Source: Bactrocera neohumeralis
Lineage: Eukaryota; Arthropoda; Insecta; Diptera; Tephritidae
Length of the DNA stretch: 64,000 nt
NCBI RefSeq assembly: GCF_024586455.1
Contig: NW_026089623.1
Span: forward strand, 17,674,236 to 17,738,235
Reading direction: 5' to 3'
Positions 10,583 to 20,876 of the stretch are shown piece after piece. Both the position numbers and the translations under genes were made by a program. Position 1 is the stretch's first letter. Every line of letters starts with the position of its first letter. The notes below the pieces were generated by a model. The model made no database searches. It was not told where the DNA came from and was given only the letters and a program-made list of their open reading frames with translations.

Positions 10583-10755
10583 AAACTCAACGATCAGAAG
10601 CAATGAATAAAATCAGTAAGAATGATACACCTTCCACAAGATGTTTAGCTGAAACTAACTCGGGAGCTGAGAATAAAATTCATTCAGATCATATTTCAGC
10701 CGATGACCAATTGGTTGCAAACATTTTTACAACTTTTGTGGATGATTTATATTAA
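10583..10755 (+). CDS. Putative terminal coding exon of a host gene
   Basis: After a pyrimidine-rich stretch and an acceptor (TTTTTCTTTTGCATATTTAATTATAG ending at 10582), a frame runs 56 codons with no stop. It includes MNKISKNDTPSTRCLAETNS and ADDQLVANIFTTFVDDLY, then TAA at 10753-10755. The polyadenylation signal AATAAA overlaps at 10755-10760. The first two exon bases complete a split codon (phase 1). The mixture of residues looks like real protein and does not match the transposon families around it. The family was not identified and the upstream exons were not found; an insertion-filled intron is likely. It could also be the last exon of an unrecognised element. Confidence 0.45.
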
Positions 10756-10950
10756 ATAAAATCGTTTTAGTAATAGTGTTTCAGTCGTATATTTCAGTAA
10801 AATTTATTGTATGTACAAAAAATATACCTGTTGTACAAATATTACACAAAAGTAAATTGAACTTTTTTCTAACGGATTATCCAAGTAGAGGCACTTTTTT
10901 CTGTATTAAACTGTCATGTTATATTTGTTCAGTTTTGTTTGGCATTTCAT
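10756..10950. other. 3' flank of putative exon / left end of mariner remnant
   Basis: AT-rich; holds the AATAAA of the exon and then unassigned sequence leading into the next transposase remnant. Confidence 0.4.
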
Positions 10951-10951
10951 C

Positions 10952-11830
10952 ATGGAAAGACTTACGCCTGAACAACGTTTATGAACTGTAAAGAATGTTT
11001 TTCGCTCGCTTCCCTCAACTTATGGTCAACATAATCGGCTTACTGAGCGTACTATTCGCAACACTATCACCCAACCTGAGACCCAACATTCATTATTGGA
11101 TAATATACGACCGAACAGACCACGTCCACCACTCAGTGAAGAAAATAGAGCTTCCGTAGCTGGTAGTGTACACGAAGACCATGGAGAGTCGATTCGGAGC
11201 CGTTCGCAGCAACTGGGACTGATGTATGAAACGACTTGGTGTATTTTACGTCGAGATCTTAAATTGAAAGCGTACAGCTTGTGCCAAAACTGAAGTCGCT
11301 AGACCATCCCAAGCGACATTCCTTCGTTCTATGGGCTTTCGAAAAGTTCCAAGAAGATCCGACGTTTGCGAGCCAAACTTTGTTCAGCGATGAAGTCCAT
11401 TTTTGGGTCAATGGGTATGTAAACGATCAAAACTGCCGAAGAGCAAGAGATTCAAGAGTTGTCATTTCATCCAGAGAAAACAACGTTTTGGTGTTGTTTG
11501 TGAGATGATAAAATCGTCGGTGAGCAGACAATATCACGTTTTGGGCCGGTCGATTGACTACCAAGATCGCGTTATATCACACCGTTAGTCTAAAGTCTAT
11601 GAGAAAAATCCCGAAAAACATCACGCGTATCATTCGCCAGTTCCCAGACGAAATGTTCGAACGAGTCATCCAAAATTGGACTCAACTGATGGAACATCGT
11701 AAAAAAATGCCAAAAAATGTTATTTCCATTCCCATTAAATTTGAACTTTCTATGTTTTGTCTTTTAAAAAGTAGGGATTATCGAATTTATTTCCAATGCA
11801 AAAGTTAAGTTATTTAGGTTCCCTTTTATT
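10952..11830 (+). pseudogene. DD41D-like mariner transposase remnant
   Basis: Begins MERLTPEQRL then a stop. It continues with RTIRNTITQPETQ, NRPRPPLSEENRASVAGSV (the HTH-linker region) and, after a frame change, KSLDHPKRHSFVLWAFEKFQ and TLFSDEVHFWVNGYVNDQN, which contains the first catalytic aspartate (FSDE). The middle, with the second aspartate, is deleted. The C-terminal part NITRIIRQFPDEMFERVIQN is present at about 11614-11690. It is related to the palindromic element at 11836-12814, which is inserted at its 3' edge, and to the fragment at 14415-14700. Confidence 0.75.
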
Positions 11831-11942
11831 ATATATCGGGTGATTTTTTAAGAGCTTGATAACTTTTTTTTAAAAAAAAATGCATAAAATTTGCAAAATC
11901 TCATCGGTTCTTTATTTGAAACGTTAGATTGGTTCATGACAT

Positions 11943-12461
11943 TTACTTTTTGAAGATAATTTCATTTAAATGTTGACCGCGGCTGCGTCTTAGGTGGTCC
12001 ATTCGGAAAGTCCAATTTTGGGCAACTTTTTCGAGCATTTCGGCCGGAATAGCCCGAATTTCTTCGGAAATGTTGTCTTCCAAAGCTGGAATAGTTGCTG
12101 GCTTATTTCTGTAGACTTTAGACTTGACGTAGCCCCACAAAAAATAGTCTAAAGGCGTTAAATCGCATGATCTTGGTGGCCAACTTACGGGTCCATTTCT
12201 TGAGATGAATTGTTCTCCGAAGTTTTCCCTCAAAATGGCCATAGAATCGCGAGCTGTGTGGCATGTAGCGCCATCTTGTTGAAACCACATGTCAACCAAG
12301 TTCAGTTCTTCCATTTTTGGCAACAAAAAGTTTGTTAGCATCGAACGATAGCGATCGCCATTCACCGTAACGTTGCGTCCAACAGCATCTTTGAAAAAAT
12401 ACGGTCCAATGATTCCACCAGCGTACAAACCACACCAAACAGTGCATTTTTCGGGATGCAT
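11943..12461 (-). pseudogene. DD41D transposase, C-terminal half
   Basis: A 172-codon frame lacking the N-terminal DNA-binding region and the first catalytic Asp. It begins within the catalytic domain (KCTVWCGLYAGGIIGPYFF). The second Asp is in WFQQDGATCHTARD and the third in CDLTPLDYFLWGY; 41 residues separate them, the spacing that defines the DD41D (rosa) group of mariners. The C-terminal part (EDNISEEIRAIPAEMLEKV) and the stop are intact. The frame begins at the unique centre of the palindrome and runs into the left arm. Confidence 0.88.
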
Positions 12462-12465
12462 GGGC

Positions 12466-12708
12466 AGTTGGCCACCAAGATCATGCGATTTAACGCCTTT
12501 AGACTATTTTTTGTGGGGCTACGTCAAGTCTAAAGTCTACAGAAATAAGCCAGCAACTATTCTAGCTTTGGAAGACAACATTTCCGAAGAAATTCGGGCT
12601 ATTCCGGCCGAAATGCTCGAAAAAGTTGCCCAAAATTGGACTTTCCGAATGGACCACCTAAGACGCAGCCGCGGTCAACATTTAAATGAAATTATCTTCA
12701 AAAAGTAA
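12466..12708 (+). pseudogene. Inverted duplicate of the DD41D transposase C-terminus
   Basis: The right palindrome arm repeats, in the opposite orientation, the last 80 or so codons of the same transposase (SWPPRSCDLTPLDYFLWG to the stop at 12706-12708). Only the third catalytic Asp is encoded. The two convergent copies would make a long double-stranded RNA if read through. Confidence 0.85.
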
Positions 12709-12816
12709 ATGTCATGAACCAATCTAACGTTTCAAATAAAGAACCGATGAGATTTTGCAAATTTTATGCGTTTTTTTTTAAAAAAAGTTATCAAGCTCTT
12801 AAAAAATCACCCGATA

Positions 12817-13523
12817 CAACACAAAATGTCGATTGGGCCATATTTATATTGAAGTCCTTTCCAATATAATGTTGACAACTACTGTGGCTAAGAAACGTAG
12901 ACATGCAGCAAGTTTATTTTTTTGGAGACAGAGAACATTGCCTTTTGTCATTTCCAAATTCAATTTCGCATTCCCCCAAAATGTATATAAATGCCCTTTT
13001 GTTGATCCGAAAATTTTTGATGAAACTACTTACATATGTGCATACATAAATATGTACATATGTAAATAAAATGTTGTTTTTTTTTTAGCTTAAATAATTC
13101 AACTCACTTATAGTCATCCATTTCCAAAACGTCTTTTGAAATATTCCTCAAATTTCAGCGCTCACGACAAACGTTTTCGTCTTTCCGCAACGAATTCGAT
13201 TTCAATGCGGATTCAATAATTAGACCCATTGTTTACTAATTAAATTTCGATTAACACAAGGACACATGCATGTGTTTAAATATATATAGTAAATAACATG
13301 AATGGTTTTGAAAGAATAATTTTTATGTACATATTTTTCATGAAACTCACAATTGTATGGTACATAAAAGAGTGGTACTTAAAGAGTGATTTCTATGCAT
13401 TTTTAAAAATGGGTGAGATGCAAGACACAGGCGGATAAGAGAGAATTGACTCTTTACTGTTATGCTTAAAATGTACGTAATCGATTACCCCAGCTCCCAT
13501 ATACTACATATACAAATTTTCAT
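12817..13523. other. Interval with no recognised gene
   Basis: AT-rich spacer with CATA/TATG-rich microsatellite-like stretches near 13027-13070 and 13260-13340. No reading frame with recognisable similarity. Confidence 0.5.
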
Positions 13524-14330
13524 TAGTTCGTATTTTCGTATTAATTCGAGGTTCTCTTAATTTTTATGTAGTCTCTTTCTGTACGTCTCTTGTTAATTGT
13601 GAGTCCCAGATGGTTTGAACTGGTGTTTGTTAGTAGCAACTGTGAGCCGATTTCGTACCACTTTTATGGAATTTTGGTATTAATGTGGTATTAATGGCAA
13701 TGTTTCGTTTGGTGAGTCAGAATCCTAGAGCGATCAATTACGTTTGTACTTTCCTGGAGGGGGCAATAGGATTGCCAATCGAGTATGCAGTGTCATCCGC
13801 ACTGGTAATGTGGATTTAGACTTAATTACTATCTTGAGCACCACCAGCGCATATGAATCTCAAATCCGACTCACCATCACGAACCTGACGAAGCACGTTT
13901 GATTATTTTGGATTTGTATAAATTATATAATTGATTTTAAGTGTTATATTTTAAAAATACAAAAAAAAGAAATTTTTTATTAAATTTGAACCACTCAAAA
14001 TAGTAAAAGTGAAAGGCTAAATTATATAAAACAAAGCTTGGCTGCATTGAAGATAAAAGTTATACCACTTTAATAAGGTATCCGCATAATATCTTGCTTC
14101 AATCCAACTCAATAACTTTGTTGTTGTTTTACTTACAAATTTTTTAACAAGAGAGCAGATGCGAGCAGAGAAATGGACAATCGAAGGCAGCTTAAGTAAA
14201 TGTTCTTAATAATGATCATTAATAAAAATTTAAGAGAATGTGCAACAAGCATTTAGGAGTAGTGAACAATCTCCAATTAACAAGAAACCGTTTTTAAATG
14301 AAAAGTCAAGGAAATAATATTCACAACTAG
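13524..14330. repeat. Dispersed repeat family R, copy 2
   Basis: Second, longer copy of the repeat at 3851-4277. The homologous parts (13560-13735, 13895-14123) flank an extra block 13740-13895 missing from copy 1. The sequence after 14290 (AACAAGAAACCG, then GAAAAGTCAAGGAAATAATA) matches both outer flanks of the TTAA-bounded MITE at 4279 and 9260. This places that MITE inside copy 1 of this repeat. No protein similarity recognised. Confidence 0.65.
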
Positions 14331-14414
14331 TTCTTATTTTATTATCGACGACAACATGGATAACCTTTACCATCCTAATGAGGATTGATAAACCGTTACA
14401 ACAACAACAACAAC

Positions 14415-14700
14415 GTTTTGGACCGGTCGATTGACCACCAAGATCGGGTTATATCACACCGTTAGACTTTTTCATGTGAGGATATGTAAGGTCTAAAGTT
14501 TATGCCGACAATCCCGAAAAACATCACGCTTGTCATTCTCCAGTTACCAGTCGAAATGCTCAAAGGAGTCATCCAAAATTGGACTCTACAGGTGAAGTAT
14601 CTTCAAAAAATAAATGCCAAAAGTTTTGTCTTTAAAAAAAGGGAATCTCGAAATTATTTCCAATGCAAGGTGAAGTTATTTAGGTTCACTTTTATTATAT
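14415..14700 (+). pseudogene. DD41D-like mariner, 3' fragment
   Basis: Parallels 11540-11830 closely (CGGTCGATTGAC, ACCAAGATCG, TATATCACACCGTTAG, TTATTTAGGTTC(A/C)CTTTTATTAT). It encodes the transposase C-terminus (NITLVILQLPVEMLKGVIQN, WTLQVKYLQK). It lacks everything upstream of the third catalytic Asp region. Just after it, ACGAGGGTTGGTTTTTATAT at about 14714 resembles the end of yet another mariner. Confidence 0.7.
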
Positions 14701-15280
14701 ATTTATATGTGCATACGAGGGTTGGTTTTTATATTTCGGGATTGGAAAACACAAACAATTATTAATCATTGAAAACGACTTCATTGTTTTTTCAAGTGTG
14801 ACTTTGTTTATAATTTTAAAAGTGTTAATTTATTCGTCACAATCAACGTCGTCCACCTCAAAGTAATCATGATGCCTTCACGGCCTAACAACTCCCTGGA
14901 CGACTTTGGCTTTGGACCGGTTTTTGAGAAACTTTTTATTGGATTTGGTAGAACCCTGGGCTGGTGGTGGCGGCATTCTGACACCTGAGTATGATGAGGT
15001 GACACTCATCAGAAATGGTTGATAGGCTAATGTCGCAACTGCCTCCGTCCCGTTAAAACCCTGGCAGGCCTCAGAGTACGTTCCTCTCCCGTCGTCGTTA
15101 AGTTGGCGTGGTAGGTGTATGTTGAGATGACTCCTTCTTTGCGCTGGTCGGCTCTGAACGTATTGCCTCATTAGGGCGTACGTCAACCCTCGCCTTGGCC
15201 TCGTCATCGAGATAACCTTGGGACAAGGCGACTACCTTTCCGGGGGACGGATAGCAGCTCTGAATGGGGACCCTTTTTGC

Positions 15281-15800
15281 ATGGACAATTTAAATAACAA
15301 TAACAGGAAACCAGCAGGACAGAACCGGCGGTTAAGCGGCAGAGGTCGCATGAGGGAGAAACCTCCCTTGTTAAGAAACCGCGAACAGGAAAGGCGCCAA
15401 CCTTTAGCGAAATCGCTAAAGGCGCTGGGGCCATAGTACTGGGGGTGCTCGACCGTAGTAGGGAGGACGGTGCCATCTCTCATGATGAATGGAAGAGGGT
15501 AGCGGCGGCTATCTCATCGGTCATCCTGAGGGTGGTCAAGGAAAACCCGGGGCCACCCCCGAAATGTGTGAGTGCCAGTTGGCACCAGGGGCTGCACAGC
15601 TCACAAGTTGTGCTGACGAGAGATCGGCAATCTTATACAAGAAGGAAGTCTCTCGGGTGGGGGAGGTTTGAAAGGGAGCCAGACTGGAGGCCGTGACCAA
15701 AGAGGATCTTCCTCTTCGTCCTAGGGCTCGCGTTTGGCTGCCGGCCGAACCTTCCACTCCGAGAGAGATTGAGGAAATCCTCAGATAATGTAATCCCTCA
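15281..15800 (+). pseudogene. R1-A ORF1 (Gag) pseudogene
   Basis: Starts at ATG 15281 (MDNLNNNNRKPAGQNRRLSG), 100 bases after a pyrimidine-rich leader. It is basic and low-complexity at first, then breaks by frameshifts at about 15435, 15560 and 15670. Recognisable R1-Gag pieces are DEWKRVAAAISSVIL, SAILYKKEVSRVGEV and RPRARVWLPAEPSTPREIEE. The downstream zinc-knuckle part is missing or unrecognisable, so a deletion precedes the endonuclease. An acidic frame at 15892-16128 was not identified. Confidence 0.65.
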
Positions 15801-16178
15801 CTTACCGTATTGGCAAGCGCTGATAATGCTAAACACGGAATCCATCGGTCCTCTCAGCAAAACAAAGTGAGCCATAAGCTATGGTTTTGAGATGGTAGTG
15901 CTGAAAGTACTTTCATCGGATGCCAGAGCTGATGGCCCCCAAGCTGCGGTGGCTGCGGTGGATGTAACAAAGGGTACTGACGGTCAAACGACCGTGGAAA
16001 TCGATGCGACAGAGTTCGCCGACGGTCAAATGACTGTGGAAGTCCATCCGAATCTCTCGGATGTGGCGAGTGTTGGGGGCGGTTCGTCGATTGGCGACTC
16101 CGTCTTCAGCCGCGAACAACTGTTTTAGGACGTTCGGGTCGATCACGACTTGGGCGCTGAAATAGCGCTCCTGTAGGA

Positions 16179-16970
16179 TGAAATTCCTCCAGATTAACCT
16201 CCAGCATGCGAAGGCGGCCTCCGCCTATCTATTGCTCTGTGTGGACAAAGACGGAGCTGATGTCTCTGGCTTATCTCCGCATACATGCCACACGATGATG
16301 TGGTGGAGCCACCTCCCTTACTGCTGAGGAGGACCTTAGCCGAAGCGTCTAAGACTGGCACTGGCGTCATCATCGGTTCCGACGCTAACTCGCGGCACCG
16401 GATCTGGGAAGCTCAGATACTAACAGTAGAGGTGAGTCGCTTTTTGATTTCATTATTGGCGAAGATCTTCGCATTTGTAATAGAGGAAACTCTCCTACTT
16501 TTGTGACCGCAGGCAGGAAGGAGGTCCTTGACCTCACCCTAACCTCACAAGCGATTGCCTTGCTGATCTCGAACTGGAGGGTCCTCGACGATCACTCCTT
16601 TTCGGATCACAGGTACATCGAGTTTAGTCTAGTCGGAGAAGGTCCGCCCAGGAAATCTTTCAGGAACCCTAGGAACACGGACTGGGAAGGTTACCGCAGG
16701 AGACTTCGGCAAACTCTCCCACGCGCACCGAGGGTGGACTCGTTGGCCACTACCGATGTGGTGGAGGAGTGGGTTGAAGTCTTTAGCTCGGCGTGCAAGG
16801 CTGCGCTGGAGAGGTCTTGTCCACTGAGATCGCCGAAGGGCAAAGAGAAACCTCTATGGTGGACTACGGAGCTCTCGGATATCAGGGCGTCTTGTAGACG
16901 GCTTTTCAACAAGGCCCGCAGAAGTGGGTTATCTGATGACTGGGTGTTCAGATTTCTGAACAGTTCTTAA
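16179..16970 (+). pseudogene. R1-A ORF2 endonuclease pseudogene
   Basis: Starts MKFLQINLQHAKAASAYLLL, the standard first strand of an R1 apurinic-type endonuclease. A deletion then brings in GVIIGSDANSRHRIWE (the GxDxNxxH catalytic block) at about 16360. After frame changes come VLDLTLTSQAI and VLDDHSFSDHRYIEFSL (catalytic SDH) at about 16585-16630, then the WEGYRRRLRQTLP linker and PLWWTTELSDIRASCRRLFN. It ends near 16970 with no reverse transcriptase. Confidence 0.8.
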
Positions 16971-16980
16971 CGGCTACAAT

Positions 16981-17647
16981 TGTAAATGGGATAAATCTGT
17001 ATAGAAACGGATCTCATATGTCAAATATTTGTATGCATTATCGCTAACACATAAAAATACAGTCATAAATATAAATATGTACAAATACCCATTTCGGGTA
17101 TTTTTTATGTTACATGGTATAGGGTTGTTTTCAAGTGCACATGCACATTTGTATTCAATTGCCTAAATACATATCTTAAGTCAATATGTTATCTTAAGTA
17201 AATATCTTTGTCGTTAATTGTTGAGTGCATACGTATTGCACATAAATGCATACGTGCCTCATATAAATGTATTATATGTATCTCTATGCGTTGTTTATGT
17301 ATTGCTTTGTACTGCCTCAACACTGGCGAAGATAAGCCTGTTCAATATATTTGAACAGGCATATTGATTAGAGACTGCAATATTTAATGCACTCAATGTA
17401 AAGGAACGGAAATGATCCTAAACTATTAAAAGATAAGAAATAGTGTGTATGCCGTTGAGAACACTTATGTTTAAGATATGTGTACATACTTCAGTATGTA
17501 CAATAGATTAGTATTAAGATTGGTGTATGTACTCTGCATGTGGTGCATACACAAATTAGGATAAGAAATTTTATAAATAAAGTAGCTCTGGGCAACCAGA
17601 GCTGAGTACATTTTTAAATCCGAACCAAACGCGTCTCATTTTATTCA
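16981..17647 (+). repeat. BEL-A 5' LTR
   Basis: Starts TGTAAATGGG and ends ...TTATTCA right before the PBS. It contains AATAAA at about 17575 and a perfect 10-bp hairpin at 17336-17360 (GCCTGTTCAA, loop TATAT, TTGAACAGGC). The 3' partner is not in the window, so the left boundary is set only from the TG start and the break in the R1 reading frame. Confidence 0.6.
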
Positions 17648-17962
17648 TTGGTGACCCCGTAGTTTTTTAAAAACACGCGAGTGAAAGTGAAATATTCTGT
17701 AAATATAATAATATATAAAAAAAAAGTTCTCAAAATCTTACAGTGAAAGTGTGTTTGTGAGAAAGTGTGTTAAAAAAAGCGTGTTAAAAAAAAAATTAAT
17801 ATATGTATATTTTTATTATATATATTATAATAATATTAAAAAAGAAAAATTTTACCAAATTTACAGCAACACATTCCACATTCATATTTGAACAAGGTAA
17901 GAGCATCTTTCATTTTTTTTTTTTATAATTCATATACAATTGTTTATTTTATTTTTGGGAAA

Positions 17963-19037
17963 ATGGAGAACCAAATAAAATTAGCAGAAGAACTGCAAAA
18001 ACTTCATTTCAGCAGGACAATTTAAGTCCATGAGTATGGATATAAATGAAGATTTAATAAATTTGGAAAAACTCCACGCCAAGTTAAGCGAATTGATCGC
18101 TATTATTAAAGAAAATAGTGCTCCCAGGAAAATGGAATGCCTTCCAAATCCTGGTTTAGTTCGCAGGCTTCAATTCTTATTAACAGAATTAGAAAAGAAT
18201 ATTGAAGACTGCGAATTAAACGAAATAGTCTCTCTAGACAGTATAGAGAGACTTATAGAAAAAACTCGTGATACTGTGCTTGAATTTATTAGCCAGCACG
18301 AAAATGATGAGTTAACGAGTAAATTCTATGATTTAAGAAATAGATTTTACAAACTTAAATTAAAATCCATTAGCAAAAAAAATGCTACTAATTTTACGCT
18401 GCCTCAAGTAGACATTCCCATCTTTTCAGGAGATTACGCTCAGTGACAAACTTTTAAAGAATTGCTTGAGCAACTCGTAGTATCTCAAAATGTTTCAGAC
18501 ACATATAAAATGAGTATTTTAAAAACAAAATTAAGAGGATCGGCTGCAAGTTGTATTGCAAATTTGCCTTCAACCTCGACAAATTTTTCAGTTGCCTGGA
18601 ACCTTCTTAATGAAAAATTTACGAATAGAAGGTTACTCGCAAATACCTATTTTAAACAAATTTTAGATGCACCAGTAGTGACTGAGACTGCTTTTAGTGT
18701 ACGAAATTTTCAAGAAAAAATTTCTGAAAGTACACAAGCATTGGAAAGTCTCAGTTTGTCTGCAGATAATTTGCTACAAGCTTTATTAAATTATACGCTT
18801 GTGCAAAAATTAGACAACAATTTAAGACTTAGGTATGAAAATTCCCTTAAAAATCCTAAGGAAATACCTACCTTAAATTCACTACAGATGTTTCTGAATG
18901 CACTAGAAGCAGCACAAGTTTCAAAAACATCACCAAAATTTCAAAATGCAGAATTTAAATGCATAATGGGATGTAATAATTCACACAATATATTTTATTG
19001 TTATAAATTTAAAGCTCTGTCTACTCAAGACAAATGG
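17963..19037 (+). pseudogene. BEL-A Gag pseudogene
   Basis: Gag should start at 17963 (MENQIKLAEELQKL). A frameshift near 18000 follows, and the main frame runs from 18030. It has a charged N-terminal helical region, then LPQVDIPIFSGDYAQ, the DUF1759-type motif of BEL/Pao Gag. Here W is replaced by a TGA (18444-18446) in what is normally GDYAQWQTF. The frame goes on through LRGSAASCIANLP and SVAWNLLNEKFTNRR to a degenerate zinc-binding region (CIMGCNNSHNIFYC). It is truncated at 19037 by the LTR of BEL copy 1. Protease and pol are absent. Confidence 0.85.
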
Positions 19038-19509
19038 TGTTGGATTCACTGCCCGCTTTACTTACCACTTGTGCGCTTTAGGTGTTTGAAAATAAAACTG
19101 GTATATTTCGGTTTTACAATATAAAGGGCACACTCGATTGGTTGAATTTATTTTTTCTTTTATAATATTAATTCACGCAATATAGTTTTTCACAATATGA
19201 GTTGAACACTCGATTAGTGGGGTTTCTTTTTCTTTAACAAATTTTTATATTTCACGATGGGACGCTGCGTAGCGGTGGCGGGAAAGCGTAGTTGATGCCA
19301 AGGCGATCGAATCTTAACTGAACTGTGTAGAGCCTGACCCTTTTCCTGCTGAGTAGTGTGGTGTGAGTTGGAGTGTGTGGATCCTGGGTTCTCGCGTGTG
19401 GGTGGTGTTGATGTGGAGTGTGGTGGTGTCGAAGTGAGTGTGGTGAGTGTGCGTGTTAGTGATGGGTGTAAGTGTGGTGTGGGGCAGGCGACTAAGGCTC
19501 ATTTAGCCA
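19038..19509 (-). repeat. BEL copy 1 3' LTR (beyond the N gap)
   Basis: On the minus strand it starts TGGCTAAATGAGCC and ends ...CAGTGAATCCAACA. It is rich in CCACACC/CACACTC tracts. It resembles the 5' LTR of BEL copy 2 (55518-55991) more than it resembles the LTR at 32429-32917. Confidence 0.8.
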
Positions 19510-19519
19510 TCCCGGCCCC

Positions 19520-19619
19520 NNNNNNNNNNNNNNNNNNNNNNNNNNNNNNNNNNNNNNNNNNNNNNNNNNNNNNNNNNNNNNNNNNNNNNNNNNNNNNNNN
19601 NNNNNNNNNNNNNNNNNNN
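19520..19619. other. Assembly gap (100 N)
   Basis: Exactly 100 unknown bases, the usual placeholder for a gap of unknown size. It lies inside ORF3 / the 3' region of BEL copy 1, in GC-rich repeat sequence. Confidence 0.99.
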
Positions 19620-19977
19620 GCAGCGTATGATGTGACACGTGTGGCATAAATCGGCTGAGACACACTCCTGCGTCCCATGCGTGTGCAACAGGCAGTTGAA
19701 GCAGTGCTCATGTGCCTGGGCCACACGCTGTCGTTGGGTTGGTGTTAGCGCCTTAAAGAGCCCACAGTGTTGGTCGATGTTTCCGGCGACACAGCGGACA
19801 TCGAATGCGACGCGGCTCGACTTGAGCGGATGGCGTTGATGGGGCTGCTCGTGAACCACTACCAGAAGCAGCAGTCGATGCTGTCGCATTGGTTGAGCGG
19901 GGCGGAGGAGGAGACCCAATAAGTGGCCCGTTGGTGGCTGACCGAACAGTTGGTGTTGTAGGCATGTCCACATCCAT
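19620..19977 (-). pseudogene. BEL copy 1 ORF3: zinc-knuckle protein (broken by frameshift and gap)
   Basis: Starts at ATG 19977 (MDVDMPTTPTVRSATNG), like MDADMP in BEL copy 2. A proline/serine/alanine-rich region leads to RIRCPLCRRKH. A frameshift at about 19765 follows. The other frame goes on GLFKALTPTQRQRVAQAHEH then CFNCLLHTHGTQEC and CVSADLCHTC before the N gap. This gives the same order of zinc knuckles as the ORF at 63482. It lies between the pol stop (20156) and the 3' LTR, the position of env in retroviruses. Its presence in two independent copies argues that it is part of the element. Confidence 0.75.
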
Positions 19978-20155
19978 CTTGAACTCTGTAAGAAATTGTA
20001 TTTGAATATACATGGTAGTATATATGTGATTGTGCCACGTTAGGTGGCATGACTGGGTCGTCGTATTGACCGACCATTTTTTTTTTTGTAATTTTTATTA
20101 TTATTGTTAACGGTTGGTTGCGGGTTGCGATTTTATTGATTTATTGTCATTTGCG

Positions 20156-20876
20156 TTACGGCATTATGTTCGGATTGTTTAGTATCGGATTTTCGTTATT
20201 ATCCGCGGTTGGTAGAAAGCATAATTTAACCAGCGGTCTGGTGAGTATTCCGCTTTGAGTACGGAGATCAACGACGCGGATGTGACCGTCTGAGCCATAA
20301 TGGAGCTTTTCTATACGGCCAAGTCGCCACTCGGTAGGTGGGAGACAATCGTCGTTAATAAGTACACAATCTCCAAGCTTTGGCGCATTTTCTGATGTTT
20401 TCCATCGATACCTCTTGTGGAGGTCCTTTAAATAGTCTTCTTTCCATCTGCAACTGAAATTATGATGGAGAATTTTAATTCTTTCCCATCGCTTAAATAA
20501 GGATAGCGACTCCACGCCTGGCTCAGGTGTGGCCAGAATGGCTGCTCCTTTGAGAAAGTGCCCTGGTGTTGGGGCTGTGAGATCTGAGGGATCTTGCGAG
20601 AGTGTTGTTAGTGGCCGTGAATTGAGAACGGCTTCAATGCGGATTAATAGTGTTGTAAATTCTTCCTAATTAAATTTGTAGTTTCCAGCTACCTTTTTTA
20701 AGTGGTATTTGAAGCTTTTTACAGCTGATTCCCATAAACCACCCATATGAGGAGCTCTTGGGGGGATGAATTGCCAATTAATGCCTTGGGGGGCGTACTT
20801 TTGTACACTCTCAGGGGAGACTTGTTTAATAAAGTCCTCAAACTGTTTTTCTGTGGCTCTTTGAGCTCCGATAAAG
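20156..20876 (-). pseudogene. BEL copy 1 Pol, integrase C-terminal part
   Basis: Continues the integrase after the Jockey insertion. The frame reads FIGAQRATEKQFEDFIKQVS, APHMGGLWESAVKSFK (with the catalytic Glu in GGLWE) and a TAA within the YKFNYEEF region, then LNSRPLT and GHFLKGAAILATPEPGVESL. A clean 119-codon end piece (20515-20156) carries WRLGRIEKLH and RPLVKLCFLPTADN, the DUF5641-type C-terminus of BEL/Pao integrases. The stop is at 20156-20158. Confidence 0.88.

Larger units (their letters stand above)
11836..12814. mobile_element. DD41D (rosa-type) mariner rearranged into a foldback palindrome
   Basis: A 979-bp unit flanked by TA (11834-11835 and 12815-12816), with terminal repeats TCGGGTGATTTTTTAAGAGC / GCTCTTAAAAAATCACCCGA. 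Arms 11836-12185 and 12466-12814 are about 350-bp near-perfect inverted copies of the same transposase 3' third plus 3' end. The only coding difference seen is IPALEDN versus ILALEDN. A 280-bp unique centre holds mid-transposase. The 5' end of the parental transposon is absent, so both ends derive from the 3' end. Confidence 0.9.
14826..16980 (+). mobile_element. R1-type non-LTR retrotransposon remnant (R1-A)
   Basis: A GC-richer block (roughly 50-55 percent GC by eye) in AT-rich surroundings, with an R1-clade layout: 5' untranslated region, Gag, then endonuclease. A 5' region block at 15011-15067 is shared with R1 element C (48752-48810). The copy is cut at 16980 by the LTR of BEL-A in the middle of the endonuclease-to-RT linker, so no RT is present. 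Confidence 0.75.
16981..19037 (+). mobile_element. BEL/Pao LTR retrotransposon A, 5' portion only
   Basis: A putative 5' LTR (16981-17647), a primer-binding site beginning TGGTGACCCCG at 17649, and a broken gag ending where another BEL LTR begins at 19038. It is a lineage distinct from BEL copies 1 and 2: a different PBS and a clearly different Gag. It lies inside the R1-A remnant. Confidence 0.75.

Noticed and set aside
19314..19502. A threonine/histidine-rich frame in the LTR (also at 55525-55731)
   Set aside because: Translation of the CACACC-rich LTR; conserved only because the LTRs are homologous.
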